The translations under genes were made by a program, and so were the position numbers. Of a DNA stretch of 64,000 nt, positions 42,285 to 51,326 are shown in pieces. The notes beneath the pieces are model-generated. The model was not told the origin of the DNA. It saw nothing but the letters and a program-made list of their open reading frames with translations, and ran no database searches. This DNA comes from Flavobacterium endophyticum (GTDB lineage Bacteria; Bacteroidota; Bacteroidia; Flavobacteriales; Flavobacteriaceae): the NCBI RefSeq assembly GCF_003634455.1, contig NZ_RBLC01000003.1:62001-126000 (forward strand), in the 5' to 3' direction. Positions within the stretch are counted from its first letter, which is position 1. Each line of letters opens with the position of its first letter.

Positions 42285-43301
42285 CTATTGCTCACGCAAA
42301 ATTTCATTCCAAAATAACTTTACTTGCTGCCAATCAAAACTTTCCGCTTTCAGGCGAGCATTCTGGGCTAGAGAGTCTGCAGTATTTTTGTCTTTTACGA
42401 TGGCTTTGATTGCCTCAGCCATGGCTTCTGTATTTCCATCCTCGATTAAGAGTGCTGTCTTGTTGTTTTCGAGCAGAAAGGGAATGCCTCCGACATTCGT
42501 GCTGACAACAGGAAGCCCCAAAGCCATCGCCTCGATAACGCTGATAGGCGTGTTGTCAAAATGGGTCGTATTCAAAAAAAGATCATAGTCTTCCGAAAGG
42601 CGTATCCAGTCGGCTTTTGATAGCTTTCCTGTAAATTTAATATCGAGTCCGTATGCCGAAGCCAACTTTTTTGTTTTCTCCAGAGAACCATCTTTGTCCG
42701 GACCGACCATGCACAATGTTGCTTCCGAAAACTGTTCTTTTATAACCTTAAACACCTCAACAGCCATAAAAGGATTGTAAATTGCCGCAAAAGCCCTGAC
42801 CCATAAAAGCTTTGGCTGCTCGATCACTCTTTTCTTAAAAGGATAGTTATCAATTTCTATCGTATTCGGAATGTAAGCCATGTTCCTAAAACCTTGCTTC
42901 TGAAAGTGGTCCAGAAGATAACCAGAAGGCGCTACGTTTTTATACGCAGGATTAAAAATCAGGGCGCACAATCTTGGGTGATTTGCTAGTCTTTTCGGCA
43001 GGTCGCCTCCTCGAAGCATCGTTATATACTTTACACCCAAAATCCTCGCCAGCTGGCTGACCAAGAAGGCATACCAAAAGTTTGAGGTGCTGTAGGTATC
43101 GATAAGCACAAAGTTGGCCATGTTTCGCAATCGGACTGTTGCCGACAGCATATCGAGCAGCCTTGCCATCTTGTTCTTTTTTGAAGAAGCATACACCAGA
43201 TCATAGCCTTCGCTTTCCAAAAGCGGTCCCAACGTTTCGATAGAGGTTACCGAAAAACCATGACCTGATAGCTTATTCCCTATGTACAGCAGGTTTTTCA
43301 A
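42285..43301 (-). CDS. Glycosyltransferase, GT4-type
   Basis: 338 aa, GT-B fold. The C-terminal domain has KLLWVRAFAAIYNPFMAVEV, VGPDKDGSL and the donor site FDNTPISVIEAMALGLPVVS with the ExxxxxG pattern, then NVGGIPFLL. The N-terminus is short for GT4, with MLRGGDLP. Overlaps the polymerase gene by 29 bp. Confidence 0.9.
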   Translation of the reverse strand: MKNLLYIGNKLSGHGFSVTSIETLGPLLESEGYDLVYASSKKNKMARLLDMLSATVRLRNMANFVLIDTYSTSNFWYAFLVSQLARILGVKYITMLRGGDLPKRLANHPRLCALIFNPAYKNVAPSGYLLDHFQKQGFRNMAYIPNTIEIDNYPFKKRVIEQPKLLWVRAFAAIYNPFMAVEVFKVIKEQFSEATLCMVGPDKDGSLEKTKKLASAYGLDIKFTGKLSKADWIRLSEDYDLFLNTTHFDNTPISVIEAMALGLPVVSTNVGGIPFLLENNKTALLIEDGNTEAMAEAIKAIVKDKNTADSLAQNARLKAESFDWQQVKLFWNEILREQ

Positions 43302-44622
43302 CAGAATATACTTTTAATAGGGTTAGCGAATAGATAAAAGCTGGGGCTGCGAGCCGCATGGCCGCATGGTTGATGGTCAGTAGCCAAAAGATAAAAAGGG
43401 ACAGGAGATAGAAGTGCTGACGGTTGTCGACATACAGCACAAGCGGCGTAAAGAAAAGAATCAAGATTGCAAAAATACCCAAGGAACCGTGTTCTGCTAG
43501 CATACGGGTCAGTTCGTTATGCGAGGCTGCCTTTATTCCGGTCGTTTCTTCGCGATATTCTTTGTTTTTCCCGACTCCGATTCCTAAAATAGGATTATCT
43601 AAAAACATCTGGAGTTCGGTCGATGCGATCTGCTCTCTTCCTCCGAGCCGGTCTGTTTTTTCTCTTCCGGCCGCATCTTGGTTGGCATATCGTTTATCAA
43701 TCAGACCGCTGGTTTGTAAGGAGCTGTACGCCCAGACTCCCATTCCGGCCAAGACTGTCAGGATAATCACAATATTCAGTTTTAATTTGGTCTGTACATT
43801 CGCCAGCAAATAGAGTGTCCCTAAAAGCATTACAATCATTGCTATTCCGGTAATCACGCCTCCGCGTGAGAAAGTAACAATCGCTCTAAAGGTAATTACC
43901 AATGCAAAAAACAGATTGATAAACAAGTATCTTTTGTTCGATGAATTTAGGAGCATTCTGGCAAAAAAGATAAAAAATCCCAACCCTAGAATAGTCGAAA
44001 CCTGATTGGGCCCAAAGCCTCCCGAAGTTTCAAAATTGGAAGAAGTTCCTGTAACCACATCTTTTACATCGGGTGTATAAAAAAACAAATAGCAGACAGT
44101 AGAGAGAATAGGCAAGACTACGGCAAGAAGCACATTAGACAATTCTTCCAAAGAAATTCTTCGCCTGTAGGCATAAATTGCACTGACCCCCAAACACACA
44201 GGCCCTGTGATATTAAAAGCGATGGCTTTTCGGACATCTGTTCCTATATCCAGAGTTGTTGTAGAAACTACGACCCCGGGAATCAGAATTAAGAGATAGA
44301 TCCAATAAGGGATAGAACTTCTAGAGAAACTGCTGTAAAGTATTCCCAAAGTCATGAAAAAGGTAATGGAATACTTCGAAAACTCGCTCAGGAAATTACC
44401 GCCCGTCATTCGGAGCAATACCTCTATTCCAACCAAGTATCCGGAAATATAAAGTACTTCGTTATGTTTATTGGATGTTTTTAAAACAATCAAAAAACCC
44501 GTCAATACGGCTAGCAGACCATAAACTTTAGACAAAAACGGAAATAGGTATATGGCAAAACCAATCGCAATATGCAATCCGATCAGCCCTATATACGTTA
44601 TCTGTTTTCCGCTACTCTGCAT
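43273..44622 (-). CDS. O-antigen ligase/polymerase-like protein (Wzy family)
   Basis: 449 aa, about eleven membrane helices. A large loop near 320-375 carries GIGVGKNKEYREE and ASHNELTRMLAEHGSLGIF, the Wzy_C/WaaL-type site with the conserved His-Asn and Gly. It polymerises or ligates the lipid-linked repeat units. Overlaps both neighbours (29 and 11 bp), so the operon is translationally coupled. Confidence 0.88.
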   Translation of the reverse strand: MQSSGKQITYIGLIGLHIAIGFAIYLFPFLSKVYGLLAVLTGFLIVLKTSNKHNEVLYISGYLVGIEVLLRMTGGNFLSEFSKYSITFFMTLGILYSSFSRSSIPYWIYLLILIPGVVVSTTTLDIGTDVRKAIAFNITGPVCLGVSAIYAYRRRISLEELSNVLLAVVLPILSTVCYLFFYTPDVKDVVTGTSSNFETSGGFGPNQVSTILGLGFFIFFARMLLNSSNKRYLFINLFFALVITFRAIVTFSRGGVITGIAMIVMLLGTLYLLANVQTKLKLNIVIILTVLAGMGVWAYSSLQTSGLIDKRYANQDAAGREKTDRLGGREQIASTELQMFLDNPILGIGVGKNKEYREETTGIKAASHNELTRMLAEHGSLGIFAILILFFTPLVLYVDNRQHFYLLSLFIFWLLTINHAAMRLAAPAFIYSLTLLKVYSVEKPAVHRE

Positions 44623-45697
44623 CTACAATTCTTTGATATTGCAATATTAAAGCATTCATTACTATTTCCTCAGAATATTTTAATTGTATTGATTCCTTCA
44701 AAGCAGCAGCCATCTCCGTCCTGAATTCTTTATCACGAACCATCCTGTCCAATTGGATCTCTAGTTTTTTTCTATTCGTAGGGTCAAAAACAAGTCCGGT
44801 CTTTTCGTCTTGTATTATTTCTGAGCAATAGCCCACATTTGTAGATACCACTGCCAAATCGGAAAGTCCATATTCTAGCAAAGTTACCGGAAATCCTTCA
44901 TACAATGATGCAAGTACGCCTATAGACCCTTGCTCTAAAATATTGTAGACATCAGGAGCGCTACCGTAAATAAAAATGGCTTCTTCTACATCATTGTTCT
45001 TAATGAATTGCTTCAGCTGCAAAGAATAATCATCGTTATACTCTTTCCCGATAAAATGCAGGCTCCATCCTTTGTTTTTAAGCCTTAGGTTAAAAAAGGC
45101 TTCCAAAAGTGCTATATGGTTTTTCGGATTCCTAAGATTCGAAAGACAGACGATTCTCTTTCCATCCTCACCTTTCAAAATTGTACGTTTTTCTTCGTTT
45201 GCGTCTTTGACGGCAAAATTAGGCAGATACAGAATATTTTTGACCATCAGATTCGCCATGGCCCAGCTTTTTAATTCCATATTGACGACAACCACTGCAT
45301 CGAAGAATCGAGAACAGCTTTTAAGCATTTTATTTTTATAGATGCTTTGCGCTGCCCTTCCTCCATGATGATCGTGCCAAACAATCTTGATCTTCGGATA
45401 GATCAATTTTAGTAATACCGCCAAGAAAAAAGAAGTCCCATGCGCATGAATGATTTGTATCTGCTGTTCTTTGATAAATTTCTTTAGCTTGGAAACTGCT
45501 TTGAGGTCGAAGGTACGCTTGCGCTCTAAAAACAAATACGAAACGTTTTCATTCAGCCGCTCCCTTAAAGGTCCCTCCTTTCGCGTAACTGCTAGTGCCG
45601 AAAATTCAATTCTTGAGCCCAAGCTGTTGGCATAATTTACAGCCATGCGCTCTGCACCGCCCGCTTCAAGCGAATCTATGAGTTGAAGAATCTTCAT
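44612..45697 (-). CDS. Glycosyltransferase, GT4-type
   Basis: 361 aa. The N-terminus ILQLIDSLEAGGAERMAVNYA is the canonical GT4 acceptor-side loop. The C-terminal half has RIVCLSNLRNPKNHIALLEA, SLYEGFPVTLLEYGLSDLAV with the donor-binding EGFPxxxxE, and TGLVFDPTN. Probably transfers a sugar from a nucleotide donor to the growing repeat unit in the cytosol. Confidence 0.93.
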   Translation of the reverse strand: MKILQLIDSLEAGGAERMAVNYANSLGSRIEFSALAVTRKEGPLRERLNENVSYLFLERKRTFDLKAVSKLKKFIKEQQIQIIHAHGTSFFLAVLLKLIYPKIKIVWHDHHGGRAAQSIYKNKMLKSCSRFFDAVVVVNMELKSWAMANLMVKNILYLPNFAVKDANEEKRTILKGEDGKRIVCLSNLRNPKNHIALLEAFFNLRLKNKGWSLHFIGKEYNDDYSLQLKQFIKNNDVEEAIFIYGSAPDVYNILEQGSIGVLASLYEGFPVTLLEYGLSDLAVVSTNVGYCSEIIQDEKTGLVFDPTNRKKLEIQLDRMVRDKEFRTEMAAALKESIQLKYSEEIVMNALILQYQRIVDAE

Positions 45698-46815
45698 GGT
45701 CTTTTTAGCAGCTGCTTGATTTCGTTTTCAAAATAGTCCAACGTATACTTTCTCGACCAAAATACGGCTTTTTCAGCTTTCCTCTGATATACTTCTGGCT
45801 GTTGTATCAAGTTGATTATCTTTTGGCTGTCTCTTTCAGTGTCCATCTCTAACAGCACTCCTCTTGCTTCCTTATCAAGCATGTTCGGCACGCAAGACAC
45901 AGCACTAGAAACCGGGACACAGCCCCAAAACATGGCTTCCGCAACAACTTTCGGCCATCCTTCGCTTTGCGAAGGCAATATCAAAAAATGGCTCTTTTCA
46001 TAAGCTTCTTGAAGCTGTTCTCTTGTCTGGTTACCACGCAAGAAGATGATGTCTTCCAATCGGTTATCTATAATATACTGCTGCAAGGAGCTTCTTTCTG
46101 CACCATCTCCAAAAAAATCCAATTGCACGTCCTGTCCGTTGCGAAATAACTTTTCTGCCAGTTGCACGGCATACAAAGGCCGTTTGCCTTTGGCCAATGT
46201 TCCTGCGAATAAAAGTCTTATTTTTCCGTCCAAGCTTCTTTCAACAACAGGCTTTTTGTCGTTATCCTGATAGGTTGCCGTAAAGAAAGGCTTGATATTT
46301 TTAGTCTGTTGCGGCCATTCGCCATATACCAATACTTGCATGTTTTTAGTTAAAAACGTATTGCTCAAAATCCATTTTTGCAGTCTGTAGCTCAGCGGCT
46401 GCTTTGATTTCGGATCCCAGTTTCCTGCATATTTTGCAGTCTTGGGAGTCTTCGGAAAAAAGATTTGCACCAAACAACCTAACAGCCCCATATTGCCTGG
46501 ACAGCGCAGATGGATGTGATCGGCTTCCTTCATAGCGCTGTATATAGTCCATAAAATTTTAGGCATCTTTACAAACGCTAGCGCTTTTGCTTTTAATCCG
46601 ATAGCTGTAAAACTAGGTACTTCTAAAAACGTAATGGCTGTATGATCGTACGCCAAATGGATCGGATTTGGTTTTATATGTGTTAGCGGAGCTACCAAAA
46701 GCACTTCATCAGCATAACGGTTCCATAGATTCATTTCACGTACATAGGGAGCATAGGCATACAGCCGATGGTCTTCTTTCAAGTGTGGCACGTGCGTGAT
46801 TATCGCGAATTTCAT
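45694..46815 (-). CDS. Glycosyltransferase, GT4-type
   Basis: 373 aa. N-terminal domain beginning FAIITHVPHLKEDHRLYAYA. The C-terminal domain has IRLLFAGTLAKGKRPLYAVQ, DFFGDGAERSSL and PSQSEGWPKVVAEAMFWGC, with the donor-contacting EGWPxxxxE. Overlaps the preceding start of the next gene by 4 bp (ATGA-type coupling). Confidence 0.92.
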   Translation of the reverse strand: MKFAIITHVPHLKEDHRLYAYAPYVREMNLWNRYADEVLLVAPLTHIKPNPIHLAYDHTAITFLEVPSFTAIGLKAKALAFVKMPKILWTIYSAMKEADHIHLRCPGNMGLLGCLVQIFFPKTPKTAKYAGNWDPKSKQPLSYRLQKWILSNTFLTKNMQVLVYGEWPQQTKNIKPFFTATYQDNDKKPVVERSLDGKIRLLFAGTLAKGKRPLYAVQLAEKLFRNGQDVQLDFFGDGAERSSLQQYIIDNRLEDIIFLRGNQTREQLQEAYEKSHFLILPSQSEGWPKVVAEAMFWGCVPVSSAVSCVPNMLDKEARGVLLEMDTERDSQKIINLIQQPEVYQRKAEKAVFWSRKYTLDYFENEIKQLLKRP

Positions 46816-46817
46816 GG

Positions 46818-47846
46818 TTAGACGGATTTAGATTTGGGCAGGTTCCTTTTATCTTCGTTTACTAGAGTCAGTCGGCCGTTTCGGAACTTTTCGAAATCAA
46901 ATTTAGAATAATAGGCCGTATAATACTCCATGCACGACTTTCTCAAAGCCTCATAGACTTGGCTGTCTAGCGCAAGTGCTTTTCTGACGATACTTTCTAC
47001 AGAATCAAGATTATCGTACGTAAAGCAGTTAACTCCGTCTGTCAAACTGGGATTAAGCCAATCTTTATAATTCAGGATGGGAACTACTCCTACCGACAAG
47101 GCTTCGATAACATTATGGCACAACGGCATCGTCATACCTGGAGCGCAAAAGATAAATTTTGCCGTAGACAGATAGTAGCGCCATTTTGCCGAAGGAATAG
47201 CTCCAGACTGCCATTTCATCAGTACCAGCTTGTCTAAATATTCATTTGTTTTATACTTATTTACCAGCTCGTCGCCTGTAATCATGCGGCATTCTGGTAG
47301 TGAAATTAGTTTATCGCAGATAACAGAACGGTTCAGTACACCGAACTTCTCCATCAATGTAGGATTATCATAAATTTTTCGTTCAAAATTACCGCTGATC
47401 ATGATACCAACATGCTTGCTGTCGATAGTCTCCAGCCCGCTGATGTAATTCTGCGGATGCATGATATACGGAATCACATTAGGAATATAGTCTGTCGCTT
47501 CATAAACCCGCTGGTACTCATAATCCATCCTAAAATCAGCACTCTTTTTATGCGAGAACTTTCTAAAAACCTTGGTCTTTTTAAAAGGTTTTGAGAAATA
47601 GAGATTGTCTATCTTGCCAAACCATTTTGAAAGGATAAAAAGGTGGAATAGCGAAAATCGGATTACGATAGGCTGCGAGTACGATTGTTTCAGTAAAAAA
47701 ATCAGGTTCAGATAGCTCCTGACCTTTGTATTTGGCTTTAAGTCAATATAAAGCACAGGTGCTTCCGCCCTATAATAACGGACCTCAGAATAAGATCCCT
47801 TAAACTCTTTGACTTTCTTTCGTATTTTTTTTAAAAGGAGGCTCAT
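46818..47846 (-). CDS. Putative glycosyltransferase (exostosin-like GT-B)
   Basis: 342 aa, no signal peptide. The C-terminal half has a GT-B-like donor site FIFCAPGMTMPLCHNVIEAL, then SVGVVPILNYKDW, NPSLTDGVNCFTY. This resembles exostosin/GT47-like bacterial enzymes. The N-terminal half is basic and not recognised. Position inside the operon supports a glycosyltransferase role. Confidence 0.75.
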   Translation of the reverse strand: MSLLLKKIRKKVKEFKGSYSEVRYYRAEAPVLYIDLKPNTKVRSYLNLIFLLKQSYSQPIVIRFSLFHLFILSKWFGKIDNLYFSKPFKKTKVFRKFSHKKSADFRMDYEYQRVYEATDYIPNVIPYIMHPQNYISGLETIDSKHVGIMISGNFERKIYDNPTLMEKFGVLNRSVICDKLISLPECRMITGDELVNKYKTNEYLDKLVLMKWQSGAIPSAKWRYYLSTAKFIFCAPGMTMPLCHNVIEALSVGVVPILNYKDWLNPSLTDGVNCFTYDNLDSVESIVRKALALDSQVYEALRKSCMEYYTAYYSKFDFEKFRNGRLTLVNEDKRNLPKSKSV

Positions 47847-48838
47847 GCTTTTGGTTTATAAAAAATTAAGCTCCACCAACCCATAGTTCTTCCCAGAGAT
47901 TCCATAAAGGCTTGTTTCTTGTCTTTGGAAGTAAAGACATTGCTCAATCGAATCAAGGTGAGCAGCAGCGTTATGCTATGCCATTTCAGCCGGGCTTCAA
48001 AAGAAGGCTTCGGATATTTGGCCCGCCATACATACCAGCCGTTCCTTACGACCATCCTGCCATACCGATAGGCATTGGGTCTTCCGGAAGCATCGTGATA
48101 ATGCGCCAAAGTAGCATTGGTATTGACATACAATTTGCCGGTATTTGAGAGCCTTAGTGTAAAATCGGCATCCTCATACAATCCATACCCTTCAAAATAG
48201 GTCGAAAACCGCAGTCGGTCAAAGACATCTCTGCGAAAGGAAGAAACACCGCCCATCAACTGCTGAGTTTCATAGACCTTGCCCGAAGGAGGTAAAAAGC
48301 CGATACTCCGTCCATGCGAGTACTCTGGCGCAAAACCCGGCGGCACATTGCTGTCTAATCCTAGTTTCTTTCTGGCTGCGAAACGGGATCCATCCTTGCG
48401 TTTCCATCCGTCATAAACAAATTCGTTTGTTTTAGGCTGATAACCCTCGCCAACAGGCAGCCAAGCCGTCTCGTTAACAATATAGCCTCCAACACCAAGC
48501 GCTTCGGGATACTCTTTATATACGTTAAGGATTGCTTCAAAATAATCGGGTTCCAACACGGTATCATCATCTAGGAAACAGATTATCTCCGTGTCGCTGG
48601 CAACCCTGTCGATTCCATAATTGCGCTGGCGGGTCAAGCCTCTGTCCTCAGGAGTTACTTTATGATAAAAAAGCGACTCATAGGTTTTCTTTGCTAGTGC
48701 TTGCTCGGTATAATCATCTGGGCTTCCATCTACGATCAAGATCTCATTCGGATAGCGGGTCTGCCTTTGTACTGAATCCAAAAGAGTCAGTAAGGGCATC
48801 GCCCTTTTATATGTACAGATAACAAGTGAGAATTTCAT
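47843..48838 (-). CDS. Family 2 glycosyltransferase
   Basis: 331 aa, GT-A fold. FSLVICTYKRAMPLLTLLDS, IVDGSPDDY, then the metal-binding CFLDDDTVLEPDYF (DDD) and a downstream YEDADFTLRL (ED motif). First gene of the seven-gene operon, with a promoter 20 nt upstream. Confidence 0.93.
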   Translation of the reverse strand: MKFSLVICTYKRAMPLLTLLDSVQRQTRYPNEILIVDGSPDDYTEQALAKKTYESLFYHKVTPEDRGLTRQRNYGIDRVASDTEIICFLDDDTVLEPDYFEAILNVYKEYPEALGVGGYIVNETAWLPVGEGYQPKTNEFVYDGWKRKDGSRFAARKKLGLDSNVPPGFAPEYSHGRSIGFLPPSGKVYETQQLMGGVSSFRRDVFDRLRFSTYFEGYGLYEDADFTLRLSNTGKLYVNTNATLAHYHDASGRPNAYRYGRMVVRNGWYVWRAKYPKPSFEARLKWHSITLLLTLIRLSNVFTSKDKKQAFMESLGRTMGWWSLIFYKPKA

Positions 48839-48858
48839 GCGGTTCCGTTGAGATGGAA

Positions 48859-48866
48859 CAAATATA
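48859..48866 (-). promoter_or_regulatory. -7 promoter element of the polysaccharide operon (TATATTTG on minus strand)
   Basis: 20 nt before the first gene's ATG at 48838; no other promoter-like element was seen inside the operon, whose genes overlap or nearly touch. Confidence 0.6.
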
Positions 48867-48976
48867 GAAATTTAGAAGCCAAAATTTGCAACGCATGATT
48901 CTATAATACCGTCATCCGCCTTTTCCTGTAAATAGCTACGGTGGAAAGCGATGATAAATAAAATAGAATAAAAAAA

Positions 48977-48998
48977 GGCGCGAGCTTTTGCTCGCGCC
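48977..48998 (-). terminator. Rho-independent terminator of the SDR gene
   Basis: Perfect GC-rich stem GGCGCGAGC, TTTT loop, GCTCGCGCC, with an A6 run on the plus strand (U6 on the minus transcript). It lies 43 bp after the SDR stop. Confidence 0.88.
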
Positions 48999-49040
48999 AG
49001 TAACTAAAAAACCAAATAGTGTCTTTTTTAAAATCCCTTA

Positions 49041-49781
49041 TCAATTCAAGGTCATTCCGCCGTCCATTACAAAATCGGCACCTGTAATATACGAAGCTGC
49101 TTCGCCACATAAATACGCGACCATTTTGGCAACATCTTCAGGCACTCCTACTTTTTTAAGCGGCACTACGTCGGCAAGATGGTCCCAGATAGAAGCTGCA
49201 CTTTCTTCGCCATACGATTTGTTCAGCACATCCGTCCTCGTAGGGCCCGGACTTATGGTATTGACCCTGATTTTTCTCGGTGCCAGTTCTGCTGCCGCTG
49301 TTTTGGCTATAGAATTTATAGCCGCCTTGCTGGCTTGATAAATAGAGCTTTTCGGACTGTGCAGGGTTGCCGTGTTGGAAGACAGGAAAACAACCGACGC
49401 GCCATCATTCAGCAAAGGAATAAACCTGCTCAACGTAAAATACGCTCCGCGGAAATTGATATTCATTACACTGTCAAAATTTGCTTCGTTTGCTTCCTCT
49501 ATCAGATCAGGTGTACCCGTAATTCCTGCATTGATAAACAGAATATCTGCTTTGCCAAATTGTTTTTCAACCGTCTCTCCAAGCAGGTCAATATCGTGCA
49601 GGTTAGACTGGTCTGCTACAAATGGAATGGCTCCGATTTCGCTCGCCGCTTTGTTAATCGCCTCTTTTCTTCTGCCTGTAATAATTACGGTAGCGCCTTG
49701 TGCTATAAGTTCTTTTGCTGCGGCAAGTCCAATTCCACTGTTCCCGCCTGTTACTATGGCTACTTTGTTTTTTAAATTCAT
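49041..49781 (-). CDS. Short-chain dehydrogenase/reductase (SDR), classical
   Basis: 246 aa from the ATG at 49781, which starts with the usual strand MNLKNKVAIVTGGNSGIGLA; the longer frame begins inside the promoter region. Nucleotide motif TGGNSGIG, NAG in LFINAGITG, catalytic YQASK (Tyr-x3-Lys), and the end MDGGMTLN. Divergent to an HxlR gene, so its expression is probably controlled by it. Substrate unknown. Confidence 0.93.
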   Translation of the reverse strand: MNLKNKVAIVTGGNSGIGLAAAKELIAQGATVIITGRRKEAINKAASEIGAIPFVADQSNLHDIDLLGETVEKQFGKADILFINAGITGTPDLIEEANEANFDSVMNINFRGAYFTLSRFIPLLNDGASVVFLSSNTATLHSPKSSIYQASKAAINSIAKTAAAELAPRKIRVNTISPGPTRTDVLNKSYGEESAASIWDHLADVVPLKKVGVPEDVAKMVAYLCGEAASYITGADFVMDGGMTLN

Positions 49782-49799
49782 TTTGTTTGTATTTTTTGT

Positions 49800-49807
49800 C
49801 AAAGGTA
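49800..49807 (-). promoter_or_regulatory. -7 promoter element of the SDR gene (TACCTTTG on minus strand)
   Basis: 18 nt before the ATG at 49781, back to back with the HxlR promoter at 49821. Confidence 0.55.
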
Positions 49808-49820
49808 TTTCATATTGATA

Positions 49821-49828
49821 TACATTTG
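49821..49828 (+). promoter_or_regulatory. -7 promoter element of the HxlR gene (TACATTTG)
   Basis: 31 nt before the ATG at 49860. The extended sequence TACA-TT-TGTA is an inverted repeat and could be part of the HxlR operator. Confidence 0.55.
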
Positions 49829-49859
49829 TAATCAGTATCACAGAGTATACCAATAAAGA

Positions 49860-50201
49860 ATGGAAAGAAACCAGCAAGAAGAACTTCGAGCACTGCAAGA
49901 CACGCTCTATGTCATAGGCGGAAAATGGCGCCTGCCTATTATCAACTCCATTTGCAACGGCAATAAGCGTTTTCGCGAAATTGAGCGCAGCATTCCCGGC
50001 ATTACTACCCGCATGCTGTCTAAAGAATTAAAAGACATGGAAATGAACAAGCTGGTCAAAAGGACGGTTTATGACGATACGCCTGTCCTTATCGAATATG
50101 AGCCGACGGAATATTGCAGGACTTTTGGCACCATTATCTTATCGATGATCGACTGGGGCAGAGAACACAGAAAAAAAATAATTGAAGGGGATACTTTTTA
50201 A
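49860..50201 (+). CDS. HxlR-family transcriptional regulator (no N-terminal cysteine)
   Basis: 113 aa. VIGGKWRLPIINSI, NGNKRFREIERSIPGITTRMLSK (RFREIERS, ITTRMLSKELK) and the Tyr/Pro wing region YDDTPVLIEYEPTEYC. The reactive cysteine just before the IGGKW helix is absent (ALQDTLYVIGGKW). Divergent to the SDR gene. Confidence 0.9.
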   Translation: MERNQQEELRALQDTLYVIGGKWRLPIINSICNGNKRFREIERSIPGITTRMLSKELKDMEMNKLVKRTVYDDTPVLIEYEPTEYCRTFGTIILSMIDWGREHRKKIIEGDTF

Positions 50202-50691
50202 GTAAGCCAATATATTCGATAGCAAGATTTGCAACTTACACAACTCATCCACCACGTTCAACAGCTTAAAGTAGCTTTGCTTTAACCTGTCTAACTGGTT
50301 AGACAGCTTCTTTCAACTTGAAACAGCCCGTCTAACAGAGTTGATAGCTTCTTTCAACTCGAAACAGCCTGTCTAACAGAGTTGACGGCTTCTTTCAACT
50401 CGAAACAGCCTGTCTAACAGAGTTGACGGCTTCTTTCAACTTGAAACAGCCTGTCTAACAGAGTTGACAGCCCCCAATAACGCAGATTTGCAATGTGTGC
50501 CACAAGGGTAGAAAAAAACAAAAGTACAACCATAAAAACTGTAGATTTGTTTTTATACTATTAATCATGTCAACAAAACTAAATTACAGTAATCTTCTTT
50601 TAAGAGCACGGATAGTAAATCCACGCTATTTATAATAAAGAAAGCATATAATGTAGATTTACAATGACCACAAATGCCAACAGATATTAAG
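50202..50691. other. Intergenic region with 41-bp repeats
   Basis: 490 bp. It holds a partial and four full 41-bp repeats (50273-50468). After the repeats, AT-rich sequence follows without a clear -7 box; TAGATTTA at 50652-50659 is one mismatch away. Confidence 0.6.
50305..50468. repeat. Four 41-bp tandem repeats with internal inverted repeats
   Basis: Units start at 50305, 50346, 50387 and 50428 and are nearly identical. Each has TTTCAA-C-TTGAAA (or TCAACTCGAAA) and CTGTCTAACAGAGTTGAC. Just upstream at 50289-50304 the related GTCTAAC-TG-GTTAGAC is a perfect palindrome. Copies have no spacers between them, so this is not a CRISPR array. They lie 103 bp after the HxlR gene. Confidence 0.9.
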
Positions 50692-51188
50692 ATGGAGCAA
50701 TTAAATAAATATATACTATTACTAGGCTTACTACTTTTTAATAATGTGAATGCCCAAGAGAATAAAAACTTTTTTATTACGAGAGATACCATAGTACTTG
50801 ATAGCCCTGTCATAATTTCATTTAAAAATACCGATGGCATGTTTTTAATAAATGAAAACTATATTAAAATAAAAAAAACTTAGATATTCAAAAAATGATA
50901 GACGAAGGCAGAGCTTATGTTTACAGTGATGAATTCTATCGGTTTTTAAGTCTTAAAGAATTAGAAATGAAACCTATTTATAATGATTGTCCTTTTATCT
51001 CTAATGAAGAATATTCTGAGAATATAATTATTAGAAAATTAAATGCCTCAGTAAATAGTTTCTTGCTTTGTTTTGTGAGACTAGATTTCTACAATGAAAA
51101 GAATTTATCTCCAAACCATAAAAAAACTAATTTTTCAAAGAAAAGAAATTTAGATTTTTATAAGATTGTTTTTCCAATTTGTAAATAA
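50692..51188 (+). pseudogene. Frameshifted small secreted protein gene
   Basis: From the ATG at 50692 the frame gives a signal peptide (QLNKYILLLGLLLFNNVNAQ) and a ~45-residue mature part, then stops at 50881 after an A8 run (50871-50878). In the next frame translation continues as KKNLDIQKMIDEGRAYVYSD to 51188 (97 further residues from the first ATG). The two parts make one plausible ~165-aa exported protein interrupted by a one-base slip. This could be decay, phase variation or a sequencing error. Confidence 0.6.
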
Positions 51189-51326
51189 CATTAGGTATAA
51201 TAAAACGGTCTTATTTTTAATATCTGCATCGCTATAATTTTTTATTCTTTAATCCAACTTGGCATTTTTAAGGTGTTGAAAAACAAGGCATAAGATGCCA
51301 CTACAAAAAAAACTACAAACCCATAC

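Noticed and set aside
49179..49775. 198-aa plus-strand ORF opposite the SDR gene
   Set aside because: Antisense to a complete SDR with all motifs; Cys/Arg-rich composition of a shadow frame.
50305..50468. 41-bp repeats as a CRISPR array
   Set aside because: Units are directly adjacent with no unique spacers, and no cas genes are present.
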